Source of the DNA: an uncultured Eubacteriales bacterium
Lineage (GTDB): Bacteria; Bacillota; Clostridia; Christensenellales; Aristaeellaceae
Length of the DNA: 51,104 bases
Assembly (NCBI GenBank): GCA_902785105.1
Contig: CACZXF010000006.1
Location: 1 to 51,104, forward strand
Direction: 5' to 3'
Under the pieces are notes generated by a model, which was not told the origin of the DNA, ran no database searches, and saw only the letters and a program-made list of their open reading frames with translations. How positions within the stretch are numbered: position 1 is the first letter of the stretch; each line of letters opens with the position of its first letter. Made by a program: the position numbers and the translations under genes. Below, in pieces: positions 1 through 10,118 of this stretch.

Positions 1-147
1 AGAAAGAGAACCGGCCTGGTCTGGTCGATCCTCTCGCTTATTACCTGAGTCATACTTGAATCCATGTTATGATGTAGCGCCGTATACCTGACCGGTACGC
101 ACGGTGCAACGGGAGGGGCGAGGGCTATGGCCCTCCTTCTACCCTAT
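1..147 (+). mobile_element. Group II intron (class IIC-like), 3' end with domains V and VI
   Basis: This is the 3' end of a group II intron cut by the window edge. Domain V is visible at 77-107: GCGCCGT (77-83) pairs with ACGGTGC (101-107). The strand begins with a CGC triad, the form expected of class IIC introns rather than AGC. Domain VI follows at about 111-147: GGG (111-113) pairs with CCC (142-144), with an inner GAGGG/CCCTC stem. A141 is bulged seven bases from the 3' end, as expected for a branch point, and the intron ends in TAT at 147. Bases 1-70 may hold the last codons of the intron maturase, but no RT motif is visible. The intron ends two bases from the stop codon of the converging SH3 gene. 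Confidence 0.75.
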
Positions 148-149
148 TC

Positions 150-440
150 TTAGTAGGAAACCTTGCAGGTGTAGCGGGAGGAGACCCAGGCGTCGCGGCC
201 CTTGTAGCGGATCTTGTACCAGACCACGCCGCGGTCGTCCGTGGCGGTCTTGCCAAGATACTTGGCCTCGTCGCCCTTGTGCAGCACGCCGATGGACTTG
301 TAGCCCAGGCCGGGGCCGGTGCGGACGTTGGACTTGCCATTGTCGCCCATGATGTAACGGCTCTTGCCGCCGCTGACGGCCTCGAGATCGGCGTCGTCCA
401 GCTCAGTGACATTCAGATTCAGCTCATTGATTTCCAACAT
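150..440 (-). CDS. Double-glycine-leader SH3b peptide precursor
   Basis: A 96-residue protein in two parts. Residues 1-25 form an acidic leader ending in LEAVSGG, the pattern of double-glycine leaders cut by C39-peptidase ABC exporters; there is no Sec signal. Residues 26-96 form one bacterial SH3 (SH3_3) domain, with the hallmark NVRTGPGLGYKSIG near the start and WYKIRYKGRDAWVSS near the end. Such domains usually bind cell-wall peptides. The expected product is a secreted SH3b peptide of about 71 residues. An AAGGAGG ribosome-binding site lies at 449-455, and a TATACT box on the minus strand at 514-519. No exporter or modification enzyme is in the window, so secretion would need one encoded elsewhere. 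The leader and fold are seen; the role (bacteriocin-like, wall-binding or signalling) is unknown. Confidence 0.8.
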   Translation of the reverse strand: MLEINELNLNVTELDDADLEAVSGGKSRYIMGDNGKSNVRTGPGLGYKSIGVLHKGDEAKYLGKTATDDRGVVWYKIRYKGRDAWVSSRYTCKVSY

Positions 441-513
441 GGTGAAAACCTCCTTTTTATCATGTTCAAATGGTCGAGCGCCTTTTATTGTCCGCGCTCT
501 TGATTGTGGCTAT

Positions 514-548
514 AGTATAGCACCACGACCATCACAGATCTGTCACAC
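514..548 (-). promoter_or_regulatory. Possible promoter/operator region of the SH3b gene
   Basis: A minus-strand TATACT box (514-519) lies about 75 bases upstream of the SH3b start. Just upstream is the 10-bp palindrome ACAGATCTGT (about 534-543), flanked by two direct TCACA copies. No convincing -35 box is present, so the promoter may need an activator. This is inference from sequence shape only. The rest of the 441-686 gap is AT-rich spacer with nothing else recognisable. Confidence 0.3.
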
Positions 549-686
549 CCAGAACCTGTTGTAAGCTATTATAGCATATTTTTTCTCTCGGTAAATGGCA
601 AAAGTATGGTAATTATATGGTAGTATATGTGAAATATAAATATCATGAATTTGTAACAGTGACATTTATTCACAAATCTTGCCCGC

Positions 687-715
687 TTGCCGAATTAACA
701 GGGATGGGGTAATAT
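687..715 (+). promoter_or_regulatory. Promoter of lepA
   Basis: TTGCCG (687-692), a 17-base spacer and TAATAT (710-715) form a sigma-A type promoter. It lies 37 bases upstream of the lepA TTG start, with a GGAGGGG ribosome-binding site in between. Confidence 0.55.
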
Positions 716-751
716 TAATATGATAAATTATGTCATGGAGGGGTCTAAGTT

Positions 752-2557
<1,806 letters not shown>

Positions 2558-2570
2558 GGACTTCTCCCGG

Positions 2571-2607
2571 ATAAACTGGGACTTTTCCATTCTCCATTTA
2601 TACCGAA
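2571..2607. repeat. Possible degenerate remnant of the outer palindromic element
   Basis: The short lepA-hemW spacer reads GGATAAACTGGGACTTTT, then ten bases on, CCATTTATACC. This resembles the outer ends of the palindromic elements seen elsewhere in the window (GATAAACAGGGATTT ... CCAATTTATC). It is short and diverged, so chance similarity is possible. Confidence 0.3.
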
Positions 2608-2609
2608 AC

Positions 2610-3749
2610 ATGATTGAGTTTATGAAACCACTCTCCCTATACTATCACGTTCCCTTCTGCGCCCGGAAGTGCGCCTATTGCGATTTTGCGTCCTATCCGG
2701 GCCGGGAAGGGGAAATGCGACAATATTTCGACAGACTATTGACAGAAATAAGACGTTGGTCGGTTTTGACAGACTTCGGTCTGCTATCCGACCGGTTTTA
2801 TGTCAAAACGGTTTTCATCGGCGGGGGAACGCCGACGCTGGTGGACGCAAGCTGTATTGGTGAAATATTAGACCACAGCCGGTTTATAGCGTCCTTTGCG
2901 GACGACATTGAAATCACCGTTGAGGGCAACCCCGGCACGCTGACGCCGGAGAAGCTGGCGGTTTACCGCCGAGCGGGCGTCAACCGCCTGTCGCTGGGGG
3001 CGCAGAGCTTCGACGATTGTCTGTTAAAATTTCTGGGACGGATACACAATGCTGCCCAGATCGGCGAGGCCGTCCGCATGGCCCGCGAGGCGGGCTTTGA
3101 GAACCTCAACCTCGATCTGATGTACGCCTTGCCAGGTCAAAGCATGGCCCAATGGCGGGACACGCTTGACGCGGCCATTGCCCTTGATGTGCCCCACATC
3201 TCCGCCTACAGCCTCATCGTGGAGGACGGCACGCCCATGGCGGCGCGGGTGGCCTCGGGTGAGGTGATTTTGCCCGATGATGACACCGTGAACGCCATGC
3301 AGCGGGAGGCCATCGAGCGGCTGTCAAAGGCGGGCTACGGTCGGTATGAGATTTCAAACTACGCGAAGCCGGGCTTTGAGTGCCGCCACAACCTGACATA
3401 CTGGCAGCGGGGCGACTACCTGGGTCTGGGCTGCGCCGCCCATTCGATGCTGGACAACTGCCGCTTCCACAATCCGGACAGCTTGGACGAATACCTCGCC
3501 GGGGCGCGGATGATGGATTTCCAGCGGCTAAATGATAGTGATATTCTTGAAGAAACCGTGATGCTCGGCACGCGGATGTCGCAGGGGATAGACCTGAGTC
3601 TGTTCAAAAATGTGGATAACCGGCGGCTGGACCGGCTGGTCGCGTCGGGTCTGATCGAACTGGACAATGGATATTTGAGACTGACCACCCGCGGCATGGA
3701 GCTGCAAAACGCGGTGATATTGGAACTATTGGAGGTGTTGGGATGCTGA
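2610..3749 (+). CDS. hemW: Radical SAM heme chaperone HemW
   Basis: A radical SAM protein of 379 residues. The 4Fe-4S/SAM motif is CARKCAYCDF (C17, C21, C24): CX3CX2C followed by x-F, which is the HemW form rather than the CX3CX2CXC of true HemN. IGGGTPT follows near residue 70, and a HemN C-terminal domain covers the last third, with a GLGCAAHS motif near residue 272. HemW binds heme and passes it to respiratory apoproteins; older annotations call it oxygen-independent coproporphyrinogen III oxidase. No good ribosome-binding site precedes 2610; the in-frame ATG at 2622 is an alternative start. It overlaps the next gene by seven bases, so the two are likely translationally coupled. Confidence 0.93.
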   Translation: MIEFMKPLSLYYHVPFCARKCAYCDFASYPGREGEMRQYFDRLLTEIRRWSVLTDFGLLSDRFYVKTVFIGGGTPTLVDASCIGEILDHSRFIASFADDIEITVEGNPGTLTPEKLAVYRRAGVNRLSLGAQSFDDCLLKFLGRIHNAAQIGEAVRMAREAGFENLNLDLMYALPGQSMAQWRDTLDAAIALDVPHISAYSLIVEDGTPMAARVASGEVILPDDDTVNAMQREAIERLSKAGYGRYEISNYAKPGFECRHNLTYWQRGDYLGLGCAAHSMLDNCRFHNPDSLDEYLAGARMMDFQRLNDSDILEETVMLGTRMSQGIDLSLFKNVDNRRLDRLVASGLIELDNGYLRLTTRGMELQNAVILELLEVLGC

Positions 3750-5401
3750 AGCGACTGACGGTTTGGCTGGTGATCCTCTGCCTTGCGCTGGCGGTGATGC
3801 CGGTGTACGCGGAGGACGACGACGATGACGACGACATCTCCGGCTGGGCGGACGCTCAGGAGGCCGCGGATTCTCAATTGGACTGGGCCGAGAGCCAGGG
3901 CGTCGAGGTGGACATCAACACCCAGGCGAAGAACATCACCAAACAGTGCAAGCTCAAGGTGTCCGAGGGTTCGAAGGACCGCTTGACCAACGGCAAGGTG
4001 GGTTCCCCCTGGAAGTATGACCATGCCGACGCCTGGATCGGCGTGCAGATCCCGGACGGCGTCACCCCCGGCGCGATCCGCATCGAGTGGATGTTCGACC
4101 CCACCAACTACGAGCTGACAGAGTACGACGCCAGCCAGAACCCCATCCGCACCCGCACCCAGGCCGACACCTTCCCCAGCATCTATACCATGTACGCCCT
4201 GGACCCACAGACCAAATCCATCAAGCTCACGCTGAAGGAGAAGGGCCAGAGCGTCAGCAACCTCGCCGTGTACTCCGCGGGCGTGCTGCCCTCGGACGTG
4301 CAGACCTGGCTGCCCCCGGTGGAGAAGGCCGACATGATGGTGTTCTCCACCCATCAGGACGACGAGGTCATCTTCCTGGGCGGCACGATCCCCTATTCGG
4401 ACGTGGTCTGCAACCGCCCCACCATCACCGTCTACATGACCAACTGTTCCCGGGAGCGTCGGCGCGAGGCGCTGGAATGCCTGTGGGAGATGGGCACGCG
4501 CCACTATCCCGAGTTCATCAACTTAGAGGACGAAAAGGTCTCCAGCATCGAGAAGGGCGTCAAGCTCTGGGGCGGCACCGACAATATATTGAAGGAGATC
4601 GTCGCGCGCATCCGCCGCTACAAGCCGGAGGTCATCGTCACTCAGGACCTGGACGGCGAGTACGGCCACAATCAGCACAAGATCATGGCCCGCGCCATGG
4701 AGCCCGCCATCAAGGCTGCTGCCGACCCCACCCAGTTCCCGGATTCCTACAATTTATATGGCGCGTGGCAGGTCAAGAAGCTGTATCTTCATCTATATAA
4801 GGAAAATCAGCTCCGCATGGACTGGACTTCCCCCCAGGACGCCTTCAACGGCGAATCCTTGCTGGAGGTCGCCCGCCGGGGCATGGAAAAGCACGCTTCC
4901 CAGACCAAGTATTACAAGGTCAAGGATGGCGGCGAATACGATAACGCCCTCTACGGCCTGGCTCTGACCACCGTGGGCGAGGACGTTGAAAAGAACGACT
5001 TCTTTGAGAACATCCCCTACGGCGGTACTGTCGAAACAGAAGAAGAACCCGAGCCGGTCATCGAGGACGACGGCTGGGAGGACGCCGAGCCGGAGCCCGT
5101 CGTCGAGGAAGAACCCGTCTTTGAGGAAGAGGAAACCCAGTTCGACCCCGTGGAGACGCCGGAGCCGGTCATCACCGAACCGGAGCCCGAGCCGGTGGTC
5201 GAGGGAAGCTCCGGCAATCCCCTGCTGGCCGTCGGCGGCATCGCCGCGGTGGCGGCGCTGGCCGGGACGGGAGCGTTCATGCTGCTTCGTAGTCAGCCGG
5301 TGAAAAAGAAAAAACGTCGCAGGAAAGGCAAAAAGACTTCAAAGAAAAAAGGCGGCAAAACGACGGCGAAGGGGACGAAGCCCCGCAATGTGAAAAAGTG
5401 A
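3743..5401 (+). CDS. Membrane-anchored PIG-L family (GlcNAc-PI de-N-acetylase-like) protein
   Basis: A 552-residue type I membrane protein. Residues 1-23 are a signal peptide ending VYA, followed by an eight-residue Asp run. Residues about 60-190 look like a beta-sandwich, possibly discoidin-like (inference). The PIG-L deacetylase domain begins near residue 195: HQDDE (204-208) matches the HPDDE metal/catalytic motif, and GHNQH (308-312) supplies the third metal ligand. A Glu/Pro-rich stalk (about 430-490) leads to one membrane helix (about 492-512) and a strongly Lys/Arg-rich cytoplasmic tail. The family removes acetyl groups from N-acetylglucosamine-containing substrates; here the active site would face outside, so a wall or surface glycan is plausible. 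GGAGG precedes the ATG, which overlaps hemW. It may be the first gene of the envelope locus. Confidence 0.8.
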   Translation: MLKRLTVWLVILCLALAVMPVYAEDDDDDDDISGWADAQEAADSQLDWAESQGVEVDINTQAKNITKQCKLKVSEGSKDRLTNGKVGSPWKYDHADAWIGVQIPDGVTPGAIRIEWMFDPTNYELTEYDASQNPIRTRTQADTFPSIYTMYALDPQTKSIKLTLKEKGQSVSNLAVYSAGVLPSDVQTWLPPVEKADMMVFSTHQDDEVIFLGGTIPYSDVVCNRPTITVYMTNCSRERRREALECLWEMGTRHYPEFINLEDEKVSSIEKGVKLWGGTDNILKEIVARIRRYKPEVIVTQDLDGEYGHNQHKIMARAMEPAIKAAADPTQFPDSYNLYGAWQVKKLYLHLYKENQLRMDWTSPQDAFNGESLLEVARRGMEKHASQTKYYKVKDGGEYDNALYGLALTTVGEDVEKNDFFENIPYGGTVETEEEPEPVIEDDGWEDAEPEPVVEEEPVFEEEETQFDPVETPEPVITEPEPEPVVEGSSGNPLLAVGGIAAVAALAGTGAFMLLRSQPVKKKKRRRKGKKTSKKKGGKTTAKGTKPRNVKK

Positions 5402-5551
5402 CCGAAAGCGGCCTTTGTAAATGTCATGTCGATGTCTAATTATCGCCATGGTTTGATAAAGATGAAAGTGTATTATAGTATTGATATTATGTATAACATG
5501 GATGCTTCATGGGCCGGTGCCCTGCGTTCATAGATTATCGGAGGCTTGTCT

Positions 5552-8500
5552 GTGAGTCAAAAGAAACCTGTTCGGAAGAGCCAGGCCGCAACCCGGCAGG
5601 GCGGCGTATCCCTGACCGCCCCGGCGGTGATCGCGCTGGGCGTGGTGGTGGCCGTGGTGCTGGGCGTGTTCAATATCGGCGCGGCCCCGGCGGCCAGCAC
5701 TGAGAGCGCGGAGACCCTGCGCATCAGCGAGGTCATGGCTGCCAACGCCTCCACATTGATACTCTCCGACGGCGGTATGCCGGACTGGATCGAGCTGGAA
5801 AACGTCTCCGGCGTCACCATCGACTTGACGGGCTACGCGCTGCTGACCGAGTCCAAGCCCTCCAACGCCTTCGCCTTCCCCGGCGGCAAGCTGGCTCCCG
5901 GCGAGAAGGTGGTGGTCTACTGCGATGACAAGGGCCAGTCCATCGTCAACGGCGAATACCACGCGCCCTTCCGCCTCTCCGCCTCCGGCGAGAATATCGC
6001 GCTGCTGAACAAGCGGGGACAGGGCGTGGACATGGTGCAGACCCCGTCCCTTGCGAAGGATCAGGTCTATTGTCGGGATGAATCCGGCCAGTGGCAGATC
6101 AGCGACGTCGCCACCCCCGGCGAGGCCAACCGCGTGGAGCGGGTGACCGTCGACGGCGAGGGCGGGCGGCAGATCAAGGTCGTCCCCGGCGCGGTGGAGA
6201 TCAGCGAGGTCATGACCCGCAACGTCACCTTCTTCGCTGACGAGAGCGGCGAGCATCCCGATTATATTGAAGTCCACAACACCACCGCGAACCCGGTGAA
6301 CCTGGAGGGCTGGGCCCTGTCCGATTCCCGGGAAAAGCTGCTGCGCTGGCAGTTCCCCTCCGTGACGCTGCCCGCCTTCGGCTATCTGGCGGTGCACTGC
6401 TCCGGGGTCGAAAAGATGACCGACCCGAGGCACCTCCACACCAACTTCAAGCTCAACCGCGACGGCGAGGAGATCTTCCTGACCTCTCCCGCCGGCGTGA
6501 CCACTTCCTATATAAAGGTGCCCGCACTGCTGGCCGACGAAGCCTACAGCCTGGTGGAGACCGGCTGGTCCAAGTCCATCGCCCCGTCGCCCAATGAGCC
6601 CAACAACCAGAACGGCGCGGACGCGGCGGCGGAGAGCATCCAGTCGGAGAACGGCTATGGCGTCTACGTCACCGAAGTGCTGGCTTCCTCCAATAAATCC
6701 GACGACTGGATCGAGATCTACAACGGCTCAAGCCAGCCCGTGGACCTCTCCGGCTTCGGCCTGTCCGACAACGCTTCCCGCCCCCGCAAGTGGCAGTTCC
6801 CCGGCGGCACGGTGATCCAGCCCGGCCAGTACATGGGCGTGTTCGCCAACGCCACCGACACCACCACCGACGGCAGGGTCAGCACCAACTACCGGCTGGC
6901 CTCCGAGGGCGGCTACTCCGTGACGCTGGCCGACCCCCAGGGCCACATATTCGATCGGCTGTTCGTGCCGATGCAGTATCAGAACATCAGCTTTGGCCGC
7001 ATCGATGGGCTGAACGGCGTGCGCTACTTCACCACGCCCACCCCCGGCTCGGCCAACTCCGGACCGGCCTATCTGGGCCGCGCCCCGCAGCCCGTGTACT
7101 CGGTGCGCGGTGGGCTGTACCATACCGGCGACGTGCTGACTGTGGAGCTGAGCGTCCCGTCCAACTGCCAGTGCTACTATACATTGGACTGCAAGGACCC
7201 GACCCAGTCCAGCACCCTCTACACCGGTCCCATCACCATCACCGAGACCACCGTCCTGCGCACCCGCGTGTATGGCGACGGCTATCTGGAATCCATCATG
7301 GATGCCCAGAGCTACCTCTATGACGTCAACAACGGCAACGGCACGCTGTTCGTGATGTCCCTGGTGTCCGACCCCTATAACCTGACCTCCGACGAGGCGG
7401 GCATCATGGTCAAGGGTCCCAACGCCCTGCCGGAGTATCCCTTCGGCTCCATGAACAAGGGCGCGAACTTCTGGATGGACTGGGAGCGCGAGGCCCACAT
7501 CGAGGTGTGGAACCCCGACGGATCCACCATGATTTCCCAGGAGTGCGGCACCAAGCTCCACGGCCAGTACAGCCGCGCCGAAAAGCAGAAGGCCTTCAAG
7601 ATCATTGCCCGTGCCCAGTACGGCTCCAACCGCTTCCAGGCCGCGATCTTCTCCCACAGGCCCTACACCGAATATCAGTCCTTCCTGCTCCGCTCCTCCT
7701 CCGAGGACGGCAACAAGACCCGTATGCGCGACGCGCTGATGCAGCGCCTGGCCGAGGGCAGCAGGGTGATGTATCAGGAGACCGAGATCGGCGTCCTCTA
7801 CATCGACGGCAAATATTGGGGCCACTACAACCTCCGCGAGCGCATCAACACCGCGTCCATCTGCCAATTCGAGGGCTGGGAGGGGGAGGAGGATGACCTC
7901 GACCTCATCAAGGCCAACTCCAACATCATGCAGGGTTCCAACGACACCATGGTGGCGCTGCTGGACTGGATCAAGGCCCACAAGAACGATATGAACACCG
8001 ACGAGGCGTATAACATCGTGGACAGCGCCATCGACATCGAAAACTATATCCAGTACATGACCTTTGAGATGTACACCGGCAACACGGACACGCTGAACGT
8101 CAAGCGCTACCGCAACCCCAAGCGGGATGGCAAGTGGCGCTGGGTGCTGTTCGATCTGGACTGGGGCTTCCACGAGGACACCAACTCCGTCCGCCGCTGG
8201 CTGGAGCCCGGCGGCATGGGCAACATGCGGCGCACGGACAACACGCTGTTCATCGCATGCATGAAGAACGAGCGGTTCCGTTCCCAGTTCCTGACCTACC
8301 TGGGCGAAAAGATGGCCACCACCTTCACCAGCGAGAACATACTCAACATGGTGCAGGAGTTCCTCGACAAGCTCACCCCGATACTGCCTGACCAGTTCGA
8401 GCGCTGGGGCCAGACCGAGGAGGAATTCAAGACGGCCATGAAGAAGTTCACCGACTATATCAAGTCCCGCCCCATGCGCATGTTCCAGTTCCTCAAGGGC

Positions 8501-8599
8501 GCTGAGAACCTGCACCTGACCCGGGCCGAGATGGAGCAGTACTTCGGCGACGCCATGGCGGTCTACGGCCTCACCTACGACGACATCAAGGCGGCGTAA
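5552..8599 (+). CDS. CotH-family protein kinase with three lamin-tail domains
   Basis: About 1015 residues. The GTG at 5552 lies seven bases after GGAGG; an upstream in-frame TTG (5546) is too close to that site. A short basic tail leads to one membrane helix (about 24-45). Three lamin-tail domains follow, starting near residues 55, 213 and 370, each with an ISEVM/VTEVL start and a DWIEL/DYIEV/DWIEI strand. A chitobiase-C-terminal-like domain (about 516-582) precedes the CotH domain (about 596-969). That domain holds TKLHGQYSR, GHYNLRERIN and the LFDLDWGF aspartates expected for metal/ATP binding. CotH is an atypical kinase related to Fam20C that phosphorylates spore-coat proteins in Bacillus. 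This copy should face outside. VTC and DUF4956 genes follow, a neighbourhood seen with CotH in other Firmicutes. Its substrate is unknown; the nearby giant surface proteins are candidates. Confidence 0.88.
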   Translation: MSQKKPVRKSQAATRQGGVSLTAPAVIALGVVVAVVLGVFNIGAAPAASTESAETLRISEVMAANASTLILSDGGMPDWIELENVSGVTIDLTGYALLTESKPSNAFAFPGGKLAPGEKVVVYCDDKGQSIVNGEYHAPFRLSASGENIALLNKRGQGVDMVQTPSLAKDQVYCRDESGQWQISDVATPGEANRVERVTVDGEGGRQIKVVPGAVEISEVMTRNVTFFADESGEHPDYIEVHNTTANPVNLEGWALSDSREKLLRWQFPSVTLPAFGYLAVHCSGVEKMTDPRHLHTNFKLNRDGEEIFLTSPAGVTTSYIKVPALLADEAYSLVETGWSKSIAPSPNEPNNQNGADAAAESIQSENGYGVYVTEVLASSNKSDDWIEIYNGSSQPVDLSGFGLSDNASRPRKWQFPGGTVIQPGQYMGVFANATDTTTDGRVSTNYRLASEGGYSVTLADPQGHIFDRLFVPMQYQNISFGRIDGLNGVRYFTTPTPGSANSGPAYLGRAPQPVYSVRGGLYHTGDVLTVELSVPSNCQCYYTLDCKDPTQSSTLYTGPITITETTVLRTRVYGDGYLESIMDAQSYLYDVNNGNGTLFVMSLVSDPYNLTSDEAGIMVKGPNALPEYPFGSMNKGANFWMDWEREAHIEVWNPDGSTMISQECGTKLHGQYSRAEKQKAFKIIARAQYGSNRFQAAIFSHRPYTEYQSFLLRSSSEDGNKTRMRDALMQRLAEGSRVMYQETEIGVLYIDGKYWGHYNLRERINTASICQFEGWEGEEDDLDLIKANSNIMQGSNDTMVALLDWIKAHKNDMNTDEAYNIVDSAIDIENYIQYMTFEMYTGNTDTLNVKRYRNPKRDGKWRWVLFDLDWGFHEDTNSVRRWLEPGGMGNMRRTDNTLFIACMKNERFRSQFLTYLGEKMATTFTSENILNMVQEFLDKLTPILPDQFERWGQTEEEFKTAMKKFTDYIKSRPMRMFQFLKGAENLHLTRAEMEQYFGDAMAVYGLTYDDIKAA

Positions 8600-8635
8600 A
8601 CCCCGCTCAAAAATACACCGCAAAGAAGGTTGGTT

Positions 8636-9346
8636 ATGCTGCAAAAGAGAAACGGACTGCCGGCGCGGCACGAGCTGAAGTTCTTCATCAACCCCGCCGA
8701 ACTGGAGGTCCTGCGGGCTCGGCTCAGGCCCGTCCTGAAGATGGACAGTCACTGCGTCGGCGGCAGACCCTATGTGATTCGCTCCCTCTACTTTGACGAC
8801 ATCGCGGATTCCGCATTCGTCGACAAGCAGGCGGGCGTGATGGACCGCGACAAGTACCGCATACGCATCTATCGCTATTCCGACAAGGAGATCTTCATGG
8901 AGCGCAAGCGGAAGCTGGGCGATTTGATCCAGAAGTCGTCGGTGCAGATCACCCGGCGATTGTGCGACCAGATCTGCTCCGGCGACCCGACTGGCCTACA
9001 ACGCTCCAGCAACCCACTTTTGCAGGATGTCTACGTTCAGATGCGAACCAAGCTCCTGCGCCCGAAGGTCATCGTGGACTACGCCCGGGAGGCCTACCTG
9101 CATCCCGCTGAAGACACCCGCATCACCTTCGATCTACAGCTCCACAGCGGCCTTTACAGCACGGACCTCTTCAACCCGAAGCTGCCAACCGTCTGCCCCC
9201 ACGACCGCAATGTGGAGATATTGGAGGTCAAGTTCAACAACTACCTCCCGGACTACGTGGCGGGACTGCTCCACGGCATCGAGGCCGAGCGCAGCGCCGT
9301 CTCCAAATACATCCTCTGCCGGCGGTTTGAACCGCTGGATTGGTAA
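8636..9346 (+). CDS. VTC domain protein (polyphosphate polymerase family)
   Basis: About 236 residues covering one VTC domain. The tunnel-fold basic motifs of the Vtc4 catalytic domain are visible: RHELKFF near the start, IRSLYFD, KYRIRIYRY, MERKRK, VDYAREAYL, RITFD and ILEVKF. Vtc4-type domains polymerise ATP gamma-phosphate into polyphosphate; related CYTH/TTM enzymes bind nucleotides and triphosphate. There is no signal peptide or membrane helix, so it should be cytoplasmic, perhaps bound to the DUF4956 protein encoded next. The ATG at 8636 is chosen because AAGAAGG ends six bases upstream; a TTG two codons earlier is less likely. The CotH-VTC-DUF4956 order suggests a shared process at the membrane. 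Enzyme activity is inferred from the family. Confidence 0.85.
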   Translation: MLQKRNGLPARHELKFFINPAELEVLRARLRPVLKMDSHCVGGRPYVIRSLYFDDIADSAFVDKQAGVMDRDKYRIRIYRYSDKEIFMERKRKLGDLIQKSSVQITRRLCDQICSGDPTGLQRSSNPLLQDVYVQMRTKLLRPKVIVDYAREAYLHPAEDTRITFDLQLHSGLYSTDLFNPKLPTVCPHDRNVEILEVKFNNYLPDYVAGLLHGIEAERSAVSKYILCRRFEPLDW

Positions 9347-9409
9347 AATCGACCGAATACCGACCGAAGTCGCATCAAATAAGCAAGAATTACAGTAGGA
9401 GGAATCCCC

Positions 9410-10069
9410 ATGAACAGTGTCGTCGCCAATCTCTTCAGCTCCCAGACCATCTCGCCCGCGTCCTTCCCCGTCATACTGCTGTCCATGGTATTGGCACTGC
9501 TGGCGGGCGTGTTCATCGCCTGGATCTACCGGCGGAACTACCGCGGCGTGATGTATTCCAATAACTTCGCGCTGACGCTGATCATGATGACGCTGATCAC
9601 TTGCCCGGTGGTCATGTGTATCCGCGAATCCATACAGCTCTCCATGGGCATGGTCGGCGCGCTGTCCATCGTCCGCTTCCGCACCGCCGTGAAGGACCCG
9701 CTGGACACCGCCTATATGTTCTGGGCGCTGACCATGGGCATCCTGCTGGGCGCGGGCCAGTTCTTCCTGACCGCCTGCGCGGTGGTGGGTATCGGCCTGC
9801 TGCTGACCGTCATCGTTCACATCCAGTCCAAGGGCACCAACTCCTTCCTGCTGGTGGTTCGCATGGACGACACCGCCGAGCGCGCCACCAACCAGGCGGT
9901 CAACGGCCTCAAGATGCAGCAGCTCAAGTCCAAGACCGTCACCGCCGGCGGTGTGGAAGCCACCTATGAGGTCCGCGTGGACAAGCCCGATGCCCTGCTG
10001 AACAAGCTCCGCAACATCCCTGGCGTCCACGACGCCACCCTGGTCTCCTATCAGGGAGAAGCCGTCTGA
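9410..10069 (+). CDS. DUF4956 polytopic membrane protein
   Basis: A 219-residue protein. Hydrophobic segments near residues 15-37, 45-66 and 105-140 suggest four helices, followed by a soluble C-terminal domain (about 145-219) with an alternating strand/helix pattern. The conserved stretch GALSIVRFRTAVKDP sits between helices, as in the DUF4956 family, whose members are typically encoded beside VTC and CotH genes. Function is unknown; a membrane anchor or channel working with the VTC polymerase is a reasonable guess. AGGAGG lies about eight bases before the ATG. It follows the VTC gene by 63 bases and precedes a lamin-tail gene, all on the same strand. Confidence 0.85.
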   Translation: MNSVVANLFSSQTISPASFPVILLSMVLALLAGVFIAWIYRRNYRGVMYSNNFALTLIMMTLITCPVVMCIRESIQLSMGMVGALSIVRFRTAVKDPLDTAYMFWALTMGILLGAGQFFLTACAVVGIGLLLTVIVHIQSKGTNSFLLVVRMDDTAERATNQAVNGLKMQQLKSKTVTAGGVEATYEVRVDKPDALLNKLRNIPGVHDATLVSYQGEAV

Positions 10070-10118
10070 TATATAATAGGTAGAAAGTCAGACACTTCAT
10101 TCGATGGGAGGACTCCAA

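Noticed and set aside
5453-5479. TTGATA ... TATAGT before the CotH gene considered as a promoter
   Set aside because: The spacer is only 15 bases and other alignments are no better; too weak to list, although a promoter may exist in this 150-base gap.
10104-10118. ATG at 10104 as start of the lamin-tail protein
   Set aside because: It overlaps the GGGAGG ribosome-binding site that is correctly spaced for the TTG at 10119.
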